Of a stretch of 64,000 nucleotides of DNA, positions 8,138 to 17,780 are shown one piece after another; position 1 is the stretch's first letter; each line of letters starts with the position of its first letter. Source of the DNA: RI-231 sp041394905 (lineage in GTDB: Bacteria > Acidobacteriota > Terriglobia > Bryobacterales > UBA6623); the NCBI GenBank assembly GCA_041394905.1, contig JAWKHJ010000002.1, forward strand, positions 1 to 64,000, written 5' to 3'. The notes beneath the pieces are model-generated. The model saw only the letters and a list, made by a program, of their open reading frames with translations. It did no database searches and had not been told where the DNA came from. A program made the position numbers and the translations under genes.

Positions 8138-9324
8138 GTGTCCGCAACCCGTCGTCAGTTCCTCTCCGCAGCTGCGTTGCTGGCCGCCACAGCGGCCCCC
8201 GCTCAGAAGATCGTTTCGGTCGAAGCCACGCCGGTCAACCTGTGGCCTCGCTCGACCCAAGGCGCTCTGCCGAAATTTCGCGGCCCAGATGACCCGCAGC
8301 GCTGGCGCTACACAGGGCCATTCGCGCAGCTCGCCAGCGCGATGATCGTCACCATCAAGACAGACCAGGGAGTGGTGGGCTACGGCCCGGCGCGGAGGGC
8401 GGCAGCAGCCAACATCATCCACGGCCACCTGCGCAATTTGCTCCTTGGCATGAACCCCTCGACATCGAGCTGCTGTGGGACCAGATGTACTCCTCCGGCG
8501 CAATGTACGGACGGCGCGGAGTCTTCGTGATGGCCTTGAGCGGTGTCGACAACGCTCTGTGGGACATCGCCGGCAAGACGATGGATCAACCCGTCTACCG
8601 GCTGCTAGGCGGAACGACCAAACAACGCGTTCCTTCGTACTTCACGAGCGCTGACCCCGAGCCTGGCCTTGCGCTTGGCTTTGAACACTTCAAGCTGCCC
8701 ATTCGCGACGGCGTGTTCGAAGGCCGCGCCGGCATGGATCGCATCGAGGGTGTCCTGCGCGAAGCTCGCCAGGCGATTGGGCCCGACCGGTCTCTGATGA
8801 TCGACTGCGGCCTGCGCTGGAACGACGTCGCCTACGTGAAGGAAATCGCCAAACGGCTCGAGCCGGTACGGCTCTACTTCATTGAAGAACCCCTCTCGCC
8901 CGATGACGTGCTTGGCTACGCCGAACTGGTCCGCGAAGTGGAAGGGACGCTGATCGCTTCCGGGGAGCACGAATACACGCAGTACGGTTTCGAGATGCTG
9001 TTCCACCACAAAGCGGTCGAGGTGGTGCAGCCGGACGTGACTTGGTGCGGCGGCGTAACCGCATTGCGCAAGATCGCGGCCATGTGCGCCACGCGCGGAC
9101 TGACCTTCATCCCGCATCGGGGCGGCAGCCTGTTCGGGCTGCCCTTGGTGCTTTCTACCCCGGGGGCCCCGCTAGCCGAAAGCTTCGGCACCGGCGACGC
9201 CTCGAGCGACCTGATGCTTGCCATCACGGCGCCGTTTGAGAAGGGCCACTACCTGCCGCCGGAGGGCCCCGGCTTCGGGACCCAGATCACCGACGAGCTC
9301 ATTCGCAAGCACAAGCGGGATTGA
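8138..9324 (+). CDS. Tat-exported enolase-superfamily (mandelate racemase/muconate lactonizing-like) enzyme, one frameshift
   Basis: GTG start at 8138. The first residues include TRRQFLSAAALLAATAAPAQ, a good twin-arginine leader. The N-terminal capping domain (VSVEATPVNLWPR... VVGYGPA) is in one frame to about 8455. The barrel domain continues one frame over from DIELLWDQMYSSGAMYGRRG to 9324; one C missing from the run AACCCC at about 8453-8458 explains the break. Barrel residues visible are MIDCGLRWN, IEEPLSPDD and SGEHEYTQYGF, the three acidic metal ligands, and HRGGS, the probable catalytic His. The order resembles the rhamnonate dehydratase-like branch, which dehydrates sugar acids. An exported member is unusual. 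Confidence 0.7.
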
Positions 9325-9330
9325 TGCCCC

Positions 9331-11113
9331 CTACCGAATCAAACCGACGGCCAAGCGACTGGCCGGGCTAGGCAATTGCTCGAGCTCGAGCCTGGCGTTC
9401 AATGTCATCTGCAGAGCGCCGGTGATGATCTGCAGCGGTCCGGCGATCGCATCGCCCGGCAGAACGCCGACAACGGTGAGCCAAGCCCCGCGTGGTCCAT
9501 AGACCGTGCCCCAAAGCTGCGGACCGGCGACGCCGCCACGCTGCGTGGCCAACAAGATCATCTCCTGCGACCCGGGCACGGACAGAATGTTCTCGCAGAT
9601 GCCCCCGCACGTGCGGTCGAGGAAGCCATTGGCGTCATATTTGAGCGTCGTGTTGGCGCGGTCCTGCCAGATCAGCACTGGTGTGTAGTCGGCCAACTCC
9701 ACCGGCAGCGCGGAGCTGTCTTTGTTCAGGCCATGTAGAGTGACCTCCGCGCCTACCCCGGCGGTCAAACCCGCCTGCACTTGCGGGAAAGAGACCGCTT
9801 TCGGCCAGGGCGACCGGAAGCGTCAGCCCAGGGTAGTCGGCGTCGGTGATGAAGATCTCGCCCGCATCCGAAGGGGCCCGATCTTGCCTGCCACGCGCGG
9901 GGTGCCGTCCTTGATGGTGGCGCTGACGCCGACCGTCAGGCCGACGCCCGGGCCGCCATCGACCGGCTGCGCGCCCGAAGATGTAGCGGCCTGCGCTGAA
10001 GGTCACGTTGCTGAGCGCGCCCGTGACCAATCCGCCGTAGAAGACGTAGTTGCAGAAGCCGCCGCATGGCGTCGCCGCGCCGTCGGAGAACTTGACGTGC
10101 CCCAGTACGACGATCGGCGTCCCGGTGGGCTGCTGTGCGCCCAGTAATCCCGTCGGCTCGGTGGCGTAGTAATTCGCCTGGAGGCAGGTTCTTTGCCGAC
10201 CAGGGAACAGCCCGGCCGATGATCACCCCCGCCAGGCACTGGATGGGTCCGTCGATTCAGTTGGGGCGGGCGGCTGTGGCTTGCCCGCCATCGGGTCGAC
10301 AAACATCTCGCCGTCTGGGAAACCGTTTGTGGTCTCCCAATTGATCGCGCCCAGCCCCAGCAGCGGGTTGATCGCGCCGTTCCCCATCAAGTACGTGAAC
10401 GGGGAGTCGACATCCATCAGACCCAATACCGTGCCGGCGGAGATGTTCGGCAGTCCAAGTCCACGCCCGTTGGAGGACGCCATGTAGATGCCCATAGGAG
10501 CGTTGATATAGTTGCCCCCAATACCCAGGAAATCCTCGCCGCAGACCAGACCGAGACCGGCTGCGGCAACGAAGCAATCGTCCTTGCGGTTGAGCAGATA
10601 CATCGAGGCGTCGGCGGCCACGTTGCGAATGGCCGCGGTCGCGGTGGCTTTGGGTGCAAGGCCGGAGCGCGCGATGACGCCGGAGAACATCTGCGGAAGG
10701 TTGTGGCTGGCCTCAACCTGGACCCAGTAGTCCGCCGGAACCCCGGGAACGTTGGGCGCTGCGCCGGTCCCGCCGGCGATCTTCACGCTCTGGCGTCCAC
10801 TGTCGCCTCCCGGGCTGAACCCATTCGCCTCGGCGTAGTCGCACCCGACGTCGAGGTTGCCCGAGGAAGGGCAGTCGGTCAGGGTCTGCGTCGCCCAGTC
10901 CGAGGTCGAATCGGCACGAAATGCCGCGACCGCGGCGGCGAGCGCGCCGGCGTCGGCGGCCGATTGCGCCTGCTTGCGTACGTAGCGAGCCCAACCGACC
11001 TCGATCGCGAGCGCCATCACGCCCAACAAGAGAAGCAACGAAACGGCAAATATCGTCAGCGCCTGCCCTTTGCGTGTGGGCCGGTCGTAGATTGCGCGAG
11101 GCCTGGTGTGCAT
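9331..11113 (-). CDS. TadG-like pilus-assembly/surface protein, several frameshifts
   Basis: The N-terminus from ATG 11113 (RBS GAGGA) reads as a basic stretch, then KGQALTIFAVSLLLLLGVMALAIEVGW and AADAGALAAAVAAF, the classic Flp-type TadE/TadG pseudopilin helix with the putative-Flp-pilus N-terminal domain. The frame is open to about 10223; the rest is read in other frames (IIGRAVPWSAKNLPPGE near 10220-10170, VTGALSNVTFSAGRYIFG near 10030-9975, GEIFITDADYPGLTLPVAL near 9860-9800, and 9780 to 9331 open). It is about 590 residues in total, and at least three indels are implied. ATG 11144-11146 overlaps the tadE stop as TAATG and is an alternative start. It is anchored in the inner membrane with a large periplasmic part, and is third in the tad cluster. 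Confidence 0.65.
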
Positions 11114-11145
11114 GAGTCGTTTCCTCGAAACTGGGGCGGAGGTCA

Positions 11146-11641
11146 TTAGAATTGATTACTTCTGCTCGATCGCGAGCGCATGGTGAAGCCGGTGCGGTTC
11201 AGGTCCGGCCACAGCGAGAACAAGAACGTGGAAGGGGTATACTCGCCGGTCACCGTGATTGTTCGGCCGACGGAATTGTTGGGCCAGGCCGGCCAGTAAG
11301 CCGAGTTCGTCAGGCAGGCCGACATCGTTTCACAGGTCACTGTTTGCGAGCCGGCCTTCGAGCGTAAGGCTGAAGCGCGAAGGCCTGGCCAAGGCTCGAT
11401 TCGCGGATCCGCGCCGCCACCTCAGCTACGCTTGGGCTGCATCCCGTGGATTCGGCGGCGCAGCTCGCGCCGCGTACGCTGCTGTAGCGCGTGGCGTCCT
11501 TCACCGCGCCGACACCGAGTGATAGGTCCACATCGCGCGGCCCAGCTCCAGCACGCCGCAGATCAGCGCGACCAAGGGGAGAAAAACCAGGGCGAACTCG
11601 ACCATTGAGCCGCCGCGGCGGGTGTGGCGTTGGGATGTCAT
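11146..11641 (-). CDS. TadE-like pseudopilin protein, two frameshifts
   Basis: ATG 11641-11639 starts MTSQRHTRRGGSMVEFALVF, then LPLVALICGVLELGRAMW. The GGS-MVEFALV prepilin-like junction followed by a hydrophobic helix is the TadE signature. After MWTYHSV the frame shifts by one base near 11525 (GAVKDATRYSSVRGASC) and again near 11345-11390 before ETMSACLTNSAYWPAWPNN. The total is about 165 residues. It lies between the other tadE and the tadG-like gene, all on the minus strand, and overlaps the next start as TAATG. Related proteins are minor pseudopilins processed for Tad (tight adherence) pili. Confidence 0.65.
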
Positions 11642-11677
11642 GAATCCTTCGCTCCTTCGTTCGCGCCCCATTGCCCG

Positions 11678-12178
11678 CTAGGAAATGGCGCGGACTTTTG
11701 CGTGAGTCGAGCGCGCGATGACGCCGGGGCCGACATTGGGCAGGTGGAAAAGGTCGGGCAAGGTGTAGCGCACGACGACCTTGACCGAAGGTTCGGAGTC
11801 GAATCCGCTGGAGCCGCCCGCGCAAGGGTTGTCGGCGTCGCACAGCTCGCTGGTCACCACAATTGGCCCGGAACTGCAATCGGACGCGAAGCTCGCGTCG
11901 ATTCCCGGCAGTCCGCGCATCTGCTCGATGGCCAGCGAACACGCCGTCGCCTGATCGTCCGCGCTTTCGAGCCCGCCTGAGTTCCGCAAGGCGGCGACGC
12001 GCGACGCGTTCTGAATGGCGATGAATGAGCTGGCGTAAATACCAAAATCGAAGGTGAACAGCAGCATCAAGAAGATCACCATCGAGGTCATGCCGAATTC
12101 GACCATTGCGACGCCGTCGCGCTCGCCGCCTCGAGAGCTCCTGCAGCGCTCATTTGTTCGGTTGGGCTTTTGCATCAT
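11678..12178 (-). CDS. tadE: TadE-like pseudopilin protein
   Basis: 166 residues from ATG 12178, with GGAG a few bases upstream. A basic leader ending SSRGGERDGVAMVEFGM and the following hydrophobic stretch SMVIFLMLLFTFDFGIY form the TadE-type prepilin helix with the Glu at +5 of the mature end. The remaining 110 residues are periplasmic and contain four cysteines that may form disulfides. It is the first gene of a three-gene tad cluster, 15-25 bases downstream of the inferred transcription start of a sigma-54-type promoter. The gene is intact. Confidence 0.8.
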   Translation of the reverse strand: MMQKPNRTNERCRSSRGGERDGVAMVEFGMTSMVIFLMLLFTFDFGIYASSFIAIQNASRVAALRNSGGLESADDQATACSLAIEQMRGLPGIDASFASDCSSGPIVVTSELCDADNPCAGGSSGFDSEPSVKVVVRYTLPDLFHLPNVGPGVIARSTHAKVRAIS

Positions 12179-12203
12179 TTTCGGCTCCGTCGGTCAGATC
12201 TAG

Positions 12204-12219
12204 GGCAAATGCCGCGCCA
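12204..12219 (-). promoter_or_regulatory. Sigma-54-type (-24/-12) promoter of the tad genes
   Basis: On the minus strand the sequence reads TGGCGCGGCATTTGCC. It matches TGGCACR-N4-TTGCW at all positions but two, and keeps the diagnostic GG-N10-GC spacing exactly. The -12 GC is about 27 bases upstream of the tadE start codon. It faces away from the sigma-54 activator gene that begins at 12479. Consensus from the literature; the assignment was made by eye. Confidence 0.65.
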
Positions 12220-12310
12220 AACACGCGAAATGGAGATCAACTCTTTTAAAACAAGCAAGATCTCATCTCGATTTCGGACCTTGAGAAGGGGGCTTGAGTG
12301 TCTGCTCCCC

Positions 12311-12353
12311 GGACACGTGTTCAATTCGCGGACACTTCCCGCTCGACAGTGTC
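12311..12353. promoter_or_regulatory. Candidate upstream activator site 1: GGACAC half-sites
   Basis: This stretch holds a near-palindrome GGACACGTGTTC (12311-12322), a second GGACACTTC (12330-12338) and an inverted AGTGTC (12348-12353), so GACACT and AGTGTC form an inverted repeat 11 bases apart. It lies roughly 120-160 bases upstream of the inferred sigma-54 start of the tad genes, a usual distance for an enhancer-type activator site. The motif CAATTC-N2-GGACACTTC recurs at 12441. Confidence 0.5.
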
Positions 12354-12440
12354 GCCCCGACTCCAGTACTAAGGTTTTACGAGGCTAAGGGCGTCTACTT
12401 ACCGGAATATGAAACCCACATACTATTCCGGAGAAATGCC

Positions 12441-12473
12441 CAATTCCTGGACACTTCTTCACAGGCGGAGTGT
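12441..12473. promoter_or_regulatory. Candidate activator site 2, next to the sigma-54 activator start
   Basis: CAATTC-N2-GGACACTTC at 12441-12457 matches the copy at 12322-12338 at 15 of 17 bases. As there, an inverted AGTGT follows, here at 12469-12473 (13 bases after ACACT). It lies just before the activator start codon, overlapping its ribosome binding site, which would fit autoregulation. Confidence 0.45.
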
Positions 12474-12478
12474 TTTCC

Positions 12479-13888
12479 ATGGAATTAAGAACGAAAGCGG
12501 TTGCCACTATCCCGATCGTTGCCATCGACGACGACGAGAGCTCGCGCGAGCTTGTGCGCGAAGCATTGTCTTTGCTGGATTTGGATGTTCAAGTCGCGGC
12601 CACCGCCGCCGAAGGTCGACGCTTAATCGAGCGTCTTTCGCCGAGAATTATCATCATCGACGAGAATTTGCCGGATTCCCAAGGCATGGATTTGCTCCAA
12701 GAGGTGACGCGTCGTGACCCCGCGGTCGAAATCCTCATCTTGACGGGCGAGTATTCCACCGAGCTTGCCGTGCGGGCGATCAAGTTGGGGGCCTCGGACT
12801 ACCTGACCAAACCGATCACCGTTGACGAGCTTTGCGGTCGTCTCCAGCCGATTGTCGAAGAGATTCAAAAGCGACGGGCGATTGCCCAAGCGGATGGCCA
12901 ACTCTCAGCAAATTTCGAGTTTTGCGGCATGCTCTCGCGCAGCCCGGCCATGCTCGACGTATTCGCAAAAATCCAACGCGTGAGCCGACACTATCGTGCC
13001 ATATTGGTCCATGGCGAGACGGGCACAGGCAAAGAGTTGGTGGCGCGTGCTTTACACCGCAGCGGCATCGGAGACAACCGCCCCTTCATCGCGTGCAACT
13101 GCTCGGCGATTCCCGAGACTTTGATCGAAAGCGAGCTCTTCGGCCACGTCAAAGGCTCTTTTACCGGCGCCGTGTCCGACTCGGCCGGCCTGTTCCAGGC
13201 CGCCAACGGTGGAACGATCCTGCTCGACGAGATCGGTGACATGCCCCTCCAGCAGCAGGGACGGCTCTTGCGCGTGCTGCAGTCGCGCGAGGTGCAGAAG
13301 GTCGGCTCCTCCAAGGCTGAACCGATCGATATTCGAGTGGTGGCGGCGACGCACCACGACTTGGGCGAGATGGTGCGCAAGGGCCAGTTCCGAGAGGACC
13401 TATACTATCGCCTGACGTCGGTCGAGATTTCATTGCCGCCCTTGCGCGAGCGCAAGGAAGACCTCCCAATGCTCTTCCAACGTTTCGTCAAGCAAGCCGC
13501 TGCCGAATACGGGAAAGATGTGCAGGGTATATCACGGCGCGCGCAGGCCGTACTGACGAAATACTCTTGGCCGGGCAATGTGCGCGAGTTGCTGAGCACG
13601 ATTTCGGCCGCGTGCATGATGGCGGACCGATCCTTCGTTGACGTGGAAGACTTGCCGGAGCGCATCCGCGCCGCGAAGCCGTCCGAAGGGCTATCGGTCG
13701 ACAAGGATCGACTCTCGCTCAAGGAAATGCAGTCGCATCACGCCGCGCGCGTTCTCGAATCCGTCCAAGGCAACAAGCTTCAGGCTGCGAAGATCCTGGG
13801 CGTGAGCCGCACAACGCTGTACAAGTTGATTGACGAGTCTGAGGCGGAAAGGGGCGAAGACTTCGAATCTGTGATGGCCTTCAGCTAG
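12479..13888 (+). CDS. Sigma-54-dependent response regulator (NtrC family)
   Basis: About 469 residues. ATG 12479 is chosen over GTG 12470 because AGGCGGAG (12463-12470) is a well-spaced ribosome binding site for it. Domains: receiver (VAIDDDESSRE acidic pocket, phospho-acceptor Asp in IIIIDENLP, LTG, KPI switch residues), AAA+ sigma-54 activation domain (Walker A GETGTGKE, Walker B ILLDEIGDM, sigma-54 contact loop GSFTGA at 13154-13171, arginine fingers in REDLYYRL), and a C-terminal Fis-type helix-turn-helix (NKLQAAKILGVSRTTLYKLI). The loop has Ser instead of the usual Ala. It probably activates the divergent tad genes. It is convergent with the next regulator, sharing the CTAG of both stop codons. 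Confidence 0.88.
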   Translation: MELRTKAVATIPIVAIDDDESSRELVREALSLLDLDVQVAATAAEGRRLIERLSPRIIIIDENLPDSQGMDLLQEVTRRDPAVEILILTGEYSTELAVRAIKLGASDYLTKPITVDELCGRLQPIVEEIQKRRAIAQADGQLSANFEFCGMLSRSPAMLDVFAKIQRVSRHYRAILVHGETGTGKELVARALHRSGIGDNRPFIACNCSAIPETLIESELFGHVKGSFTGAVSDSAGLFQAANGGTILLDEIGDMPLQQQGRLLRVLQSREVQKVGSSKAEPIDIRVVAATHHDLGEMVRKGQFREDLYYRLTSVEISLPPLRERKEDLPMLFQRFVKQAAAEYGKDVQGISRRAQAVLTKYSWPGNVRELLSTISAACMMADRSFVDVEDLPERIRAAKPSEGLSVDKDRLSLKEMQSHHAARVLESVQGNKLQAAKILGVSRTTLYKLIDESEAERGEDFESVMAFS

Positions 13889-14301
13889 GCGCCGGTTCGA
13901 TGCACGCTGTTTTGCTTCGCGTTCGGTGATGCCTCAGGTCGGTGTGATGCCAGGAATGTTGCTCGCTCGACCAGACCGCACAGATCGACGGGTTTGGGCA
14001 GATACGCCTGAAAGCCCGCCTCTAGCCCGCGAGCCTGTTCGTTCTTGCTGACGAATGCCGTCACGGCGATTGCGGGGACATGGGTCGTCTCTGCGTCTTC
14101 GCGGATGCTCTGCAGCGCCTCAAAACCATCCATCACCGGCATGCGGATGTCGAGAACCGCCACGTCGGGGTGAGTCTGCTTGGTCAGCAGAACCGCCTCC
14201 GCACCATTCACAGCCGTTACCACATCCCAACCCGATGCCGAGAAGTACTCGGCAAGCAGCGTGCGGCTTGGCTCATCGTCTTCGGCAATCAGGACTCTCA
14301 C
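13885..14301 (-). CDS. Single-domain response regulator (CheY-like)
   Basis: 138 residues, a receiver domain only: acidic pair in IAEDDEPSRT, phospho-acceptor Asp in VAVLDIRMP, Thr in AVTAF and the conserved Lys in LPKPVDL. There is no output domain. The start codon is GTG (14301-14299), and its TG overlaps the kinase stop TGA (14300-14298), so translation is probably coupled to the kinase upstream. It is likely a phosphate acceptor for that kinase, acting through protein contacts or relaying to the nearby NtrC-type regulator. Intact. Confidence 0.85.
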   Translation of the reverse strand: MRVLIAEDDEPSRTLLAEYFSASGWDVVTAVNGAEAVLLTKQTHPDVAVLDIRMPVMDGFEALQSIREDAETTHVPAIAVTAFVSKNEQARGLEAGFQAYLPKPVDLCGLVERATFLASHRPEASPNAKQNSVHRTGA

Positions 14302-16701
14302 GGCGCCCCCCTCTCCGCTCCCGAATGCTCAGTGGCGGCAGCGGAGTCAGTTGAGCCGTCGATGCTCTGCGATGGCGCCGCCGCCGGCAGACAGAACGTG
14401 AAGCACGCACCCTCGCCCTTGCGGCTCTCAACCGACAGTGCGCCGCCCATCAACTCCGCCAACATTTTCGAGATGAACAAGCCGAGGCCGGCGCCTTCCG
14501 AGCCTCGCTTCGCAGCCGTCTTGGCTTGGCGGAAGCGTTCGAAGATGAGCTCTTGGTCCGCTGGATCGATGCCGGCTCCGTCATCGCGAACTGCGATTCG
14601 GATTTCGGGCCCAAAAGCGCTAGCGTCGATGGCTACTCGTCCGCCCTCACTGGCAAATTTGATTGCGTTGCTCATGAGGTTGTACAAGATCTGGCGGACG
14701 CGTAAGGGATCACCCATAGCGACTATCTCGTCCTTGCCTTTGACCGACAGGTCGAGGTCTCGTTGCGCCGCGAGGGGCTCCATGACGGAGGCGACTTCGG
14801 CGATCACCGGCATCAGCTCGACTGGCTCCTGAGCGACCTGCAGATGTCCGGCCTCCATCTTCGCCGTCCAGGACGTTGTTGATCAGCCGCAACAAGTGGC
14901 CGCCGCCGTCCCGCACCCTTTGCACAAACCCGCTCTGCTTCTCGGTCAGCGGTCCTCCGATCTGCTTGTGCAACAGGTCTGAGAATCCAATGATGGCGTT
15001 GAGCGGCGTCCTGAGCTCATGGCTCATGCCGGCCAGAAATTCGTTCTGCATGGTGCGAAGGCGTTCGGCCTCGCGGTGGCGCTCGGCCAACTCGCGATTC
15101 GCCTCCACGAGGTGCTCGTTCAGGCGACGAGCCTCTTCGGCTTGCTTCTGCTCCGTGATATCCGTTCCGATGCCACAGACACCATAAATCCGTCCGTCGC
15201 CGTCCCACAACGGCATGTTGATTAGCTGGTAGCTGCGCGGCTCGCCGTTGACGATCAGCGTTTCCTCATGTTGGACCGGCGTTCGCGAGGACGCGGCTCG
15301 CTTGTCGCACAGCCGGCGCGCCTCGGCGATATCGCCCGGAGCGAGCTCGTGATCGGTTTTGCCGATGACCTCTTCGGCCGTTAGGCCGCACGTGGCGGCG
15401 TGGACAGGGTTCGACATCACGTAGCGGCCGTCGAGCGTCTTGACGTAGATCGCCGCCGCAGTATTTTCGAGAATCACGCCCAGATGCGTCTGCGTCGTGC
15501 GCAAAGCCCGCTCGGCTGCGACCTTCTCTGTCACATCGGCGGCGATGACGGAAACGCCGACGATCTCTCCAGCCGGTCCGACGACGGCTGATACGGTCTC
15601 TGCAACCTGCAGAATCTGGCCGCCCCATTTGATGCGCAGCACCTCGGCCGTCTCGGAGCGCTCGCCTTTGCGCACTTTCGCCAAGCTGTCCGCGAAGCCG
15701 CCCTTGGCGTTCGGCGCTTCCAGTTCGGAGAGGTTGCGGCCGATCATCTCGGCGGCGGGCTGATCAAAGAGCGTCTCGGCGCCGCGATTCCAGCTCGTGA
15801 TCTTGCCGTCGAGGTCGGCGCTGATGATCGCAACGTTGGCGGTTTGGACGATCGACGCCAGTCGCGCGAGCTCGAGCTGGGTCTTCTTCTGGTGAGTGAT
15901 GTCCAGGCTCACGCCAACCAAGCCCAGCGCTTCGCCTTTCGAATCCAGCCATGGCGCCTTCGTCGTATGCGCCCAAAATTCCGTGTCTGGGTCCGACTTC
16001 AGCGTTCTCCTTTCGTCGGTGTCGATATGAGGTCGGCTCGTACGCAAGATTTCGCCGTCGATGCGTTCGCACTCGGCGGCCTCGGATTCTACGCGGAAAT
16101 CGAACTCGCTCTTGCCCAAGACCTCGTTGGGATGCGACACGCCGACGGAGTGTGCAAAGCACTGGTTCGCCATCAGGAATCGCCCGTCGGGACTCTTCAC
16201 GAAAATGCTGGCCGGAATGTGCTCCATCAAGCTGCGCAGCAAAGCGTCACCTTCGGCCAGGGCGTTCTCAGCCAGGGCGCGGCCCTTCTTCTCAGCCTCG
16301 ATGCGGGCAAAGGCCGCCTCGACCTCAGCAGGCGTCTTCAGCTTCGGCAACTCCGGAGCAAACCGCACGAGCGAAACTGCCGCGATGATCGAAATCCCTG
16401 CTGTGGCAGCCTTCAGCAATCCTTCGGCGTAGTAGTGGGCGTGCCATAGCGTCCAAACGCTCATCAGGTGCGTGGCTCCGCACGCCAGGATGAACGCGGC
16501 GAACATCAGCAGCACTTTCGACTAAGGCGCCCAACGCTCGCTTCTTGCAACGCTGAGCAGCACCAGTGGAATGGAGAAATAAGCTCCAGCGATCGCGAGA
16601 TCCGACCCCAGATGCAGCCACAGCAACCCGGGTTCCCACTGCAAGCAATAGCCGTGGGGCATGAAATTGGAGGACGCGAGCGTTTCCAGTAGGCTCGTCA
16701 T
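14298..16701 (-). CDS. Ethylene-receptor-like PAS sensor histidine kinase (in-frame TAG and one frameshift)
   Basis: From ATG 16701 the first 130 residues form a three-helix membrane domain matching the plant ETR1 ethylene-binding domain: SDLAIAGAYFSIPL and AFILACGATHL. D34, Y41, I44, P45, C74 and H78 match ETR1 D25, Y32, I35, P36, C65 and H69 with a constant offset of 9; C65 and H69 are the copper ligands (ETR1 recalled from memory). An in-frame TAG (16522-16524) falls at ETR1 Tyr51. Three PAS modules follow, then HisKA (NEFLAGMSHELRTPLNAIIG) and an ATPase domain (LYNLMSNAIKF, DDGAGI, GAGLGLFI). The frame slips by one base near 14866 (LDxAKMEAGHL). Kinase and regulator stop/start overlap downstream. 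Ligand not proven. Confidence 0.82.
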
Positions 16702-16876
16702 ACGATGTCGTACCTCGCCACGACGGCTCGAAGAGCGCGCCTCAACCTGCCCAACCGTTCCCTAAGGTACGCTGGCCAGCTATGAGAGAGACCTAGAGAA
16801 AGACACTTAACCGTTTGCAGTCGTTTAGCCTATTGGGTCGCACACCGGAATCTCCGCCTCGCTGCGGAGGGAACGA

Positions 16877-16882
16877 TATAAT
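16877..16882 (+). promoter_or_regulatory. -10 element TATAAT just before the exported isomerase-like gene
   Basis: A perfect TATAAT ends only 8 bases before the ATG at 16891. Transcription would start at or next to the start codon, so a leaderless mRNA is likely. No ribosome binding site is visible. Confidence 0.45.
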
Positions 16883-16890
16883 CCAGTTCG

Positions 16891-17780
16891 ATGACACGCC
16901 GTGCCTTGCTGGCAGTCCTGACCGCCGCACCTCTCCTGCGCGCAATCGAGCCTTCCAAGCTCAAGATCGCGATCACGACCGACGAGGTGGATGATGATCT
17001 GGGGACCGCGCTCGAGTTTCTCGCGCGTCACGGCCTCGAGTGGGCGGAGATCCGCAACCTCGAAGGCAAATACAACACTTCGCAGCCCCCGGCCGTCGTG
17101 CGCGAAGCGCGCAAGCAGCTCGACGGCGCCGGCGTCAAGCTGGCCATCCTCGACACGGGCTTCTTCAAGGTTCCTCTACCTGAGTCACAAGCAAAGCTCG
17201 ACGAACAGTGGGCGTTGCTCGACCGCGCCTTTTCAAACGCCGACATGCTGGGCACGGACCTCATCCGCACCTTCGCATTCACCTACCCCAAGGGCGGCTC
17301 AGCTGCCGGCGGGGACTACAAGCGCATCTACGCGCTCGTAGCGCAGGCCGCCGAGAAGGCCCAGAAGGCCGGCTTCCGGTTCGCTCTGGAGAACGTGGCG
17401 GCAGCTACGTCGGCACGTCGACGGACTCGGAGAAGTTGCTCGCAGCCGTCGACAACCCGGCGCTTGGCCTGACTTGGGACCCCAACAACGCCGCTCAGAT
17501 GGGAGACAAGGAGCCGTTCCCAGCCGGTTACAAACGCCTCGATCCCAAACGTATCTTCCACGTCCACTTGCGTGACTACAAACGCACGGCGGACGGCTCG
17601 GCCGAATGGTGCGGCGTAGGGCAGGGCGAGTTCGACCACGTTGGTCAGATCCGCGCCATGCTCGACGACGGCTATAAGGGAGCGTTCTCGCTCGAGACGC
17701 ATTTCAAGATCGATGGATCGAAAGCGAAGGCGAGCGAGTTCTCGATGCGCAATCTGTTGAAACGCATACGACTGGTTTAA
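16891..17780 (+). CDS. Exported sugar phosphate isomerase/epimerase-like TIM-barrel protein, one frameshift
   Basis: Starts MTRRALLAVLTAAPLLRAIE, a Tat-like leader much like that of the first gene in the window. The AP-endonuclease-2/xylose isomerase-like barrel follows: LEWAEIRNLEGKYN, LGTDLIRTFAF, FALENV. The frame shifts near 17396; the next part, GGSYVGTSTDSEKLLAAVDN, then GLTWDPNNAA, HVHLRDYKR and FSLETHFK, lies one frame over to the stop at 17780. Glu, Asp and His in ENV, WDPNN, HVHLRD and ETH are the usual metal ligands. About 296 residues. Its export leader suggests action on sugars outside the cytoplasm; substrate unknown. Confidence 0.65.
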
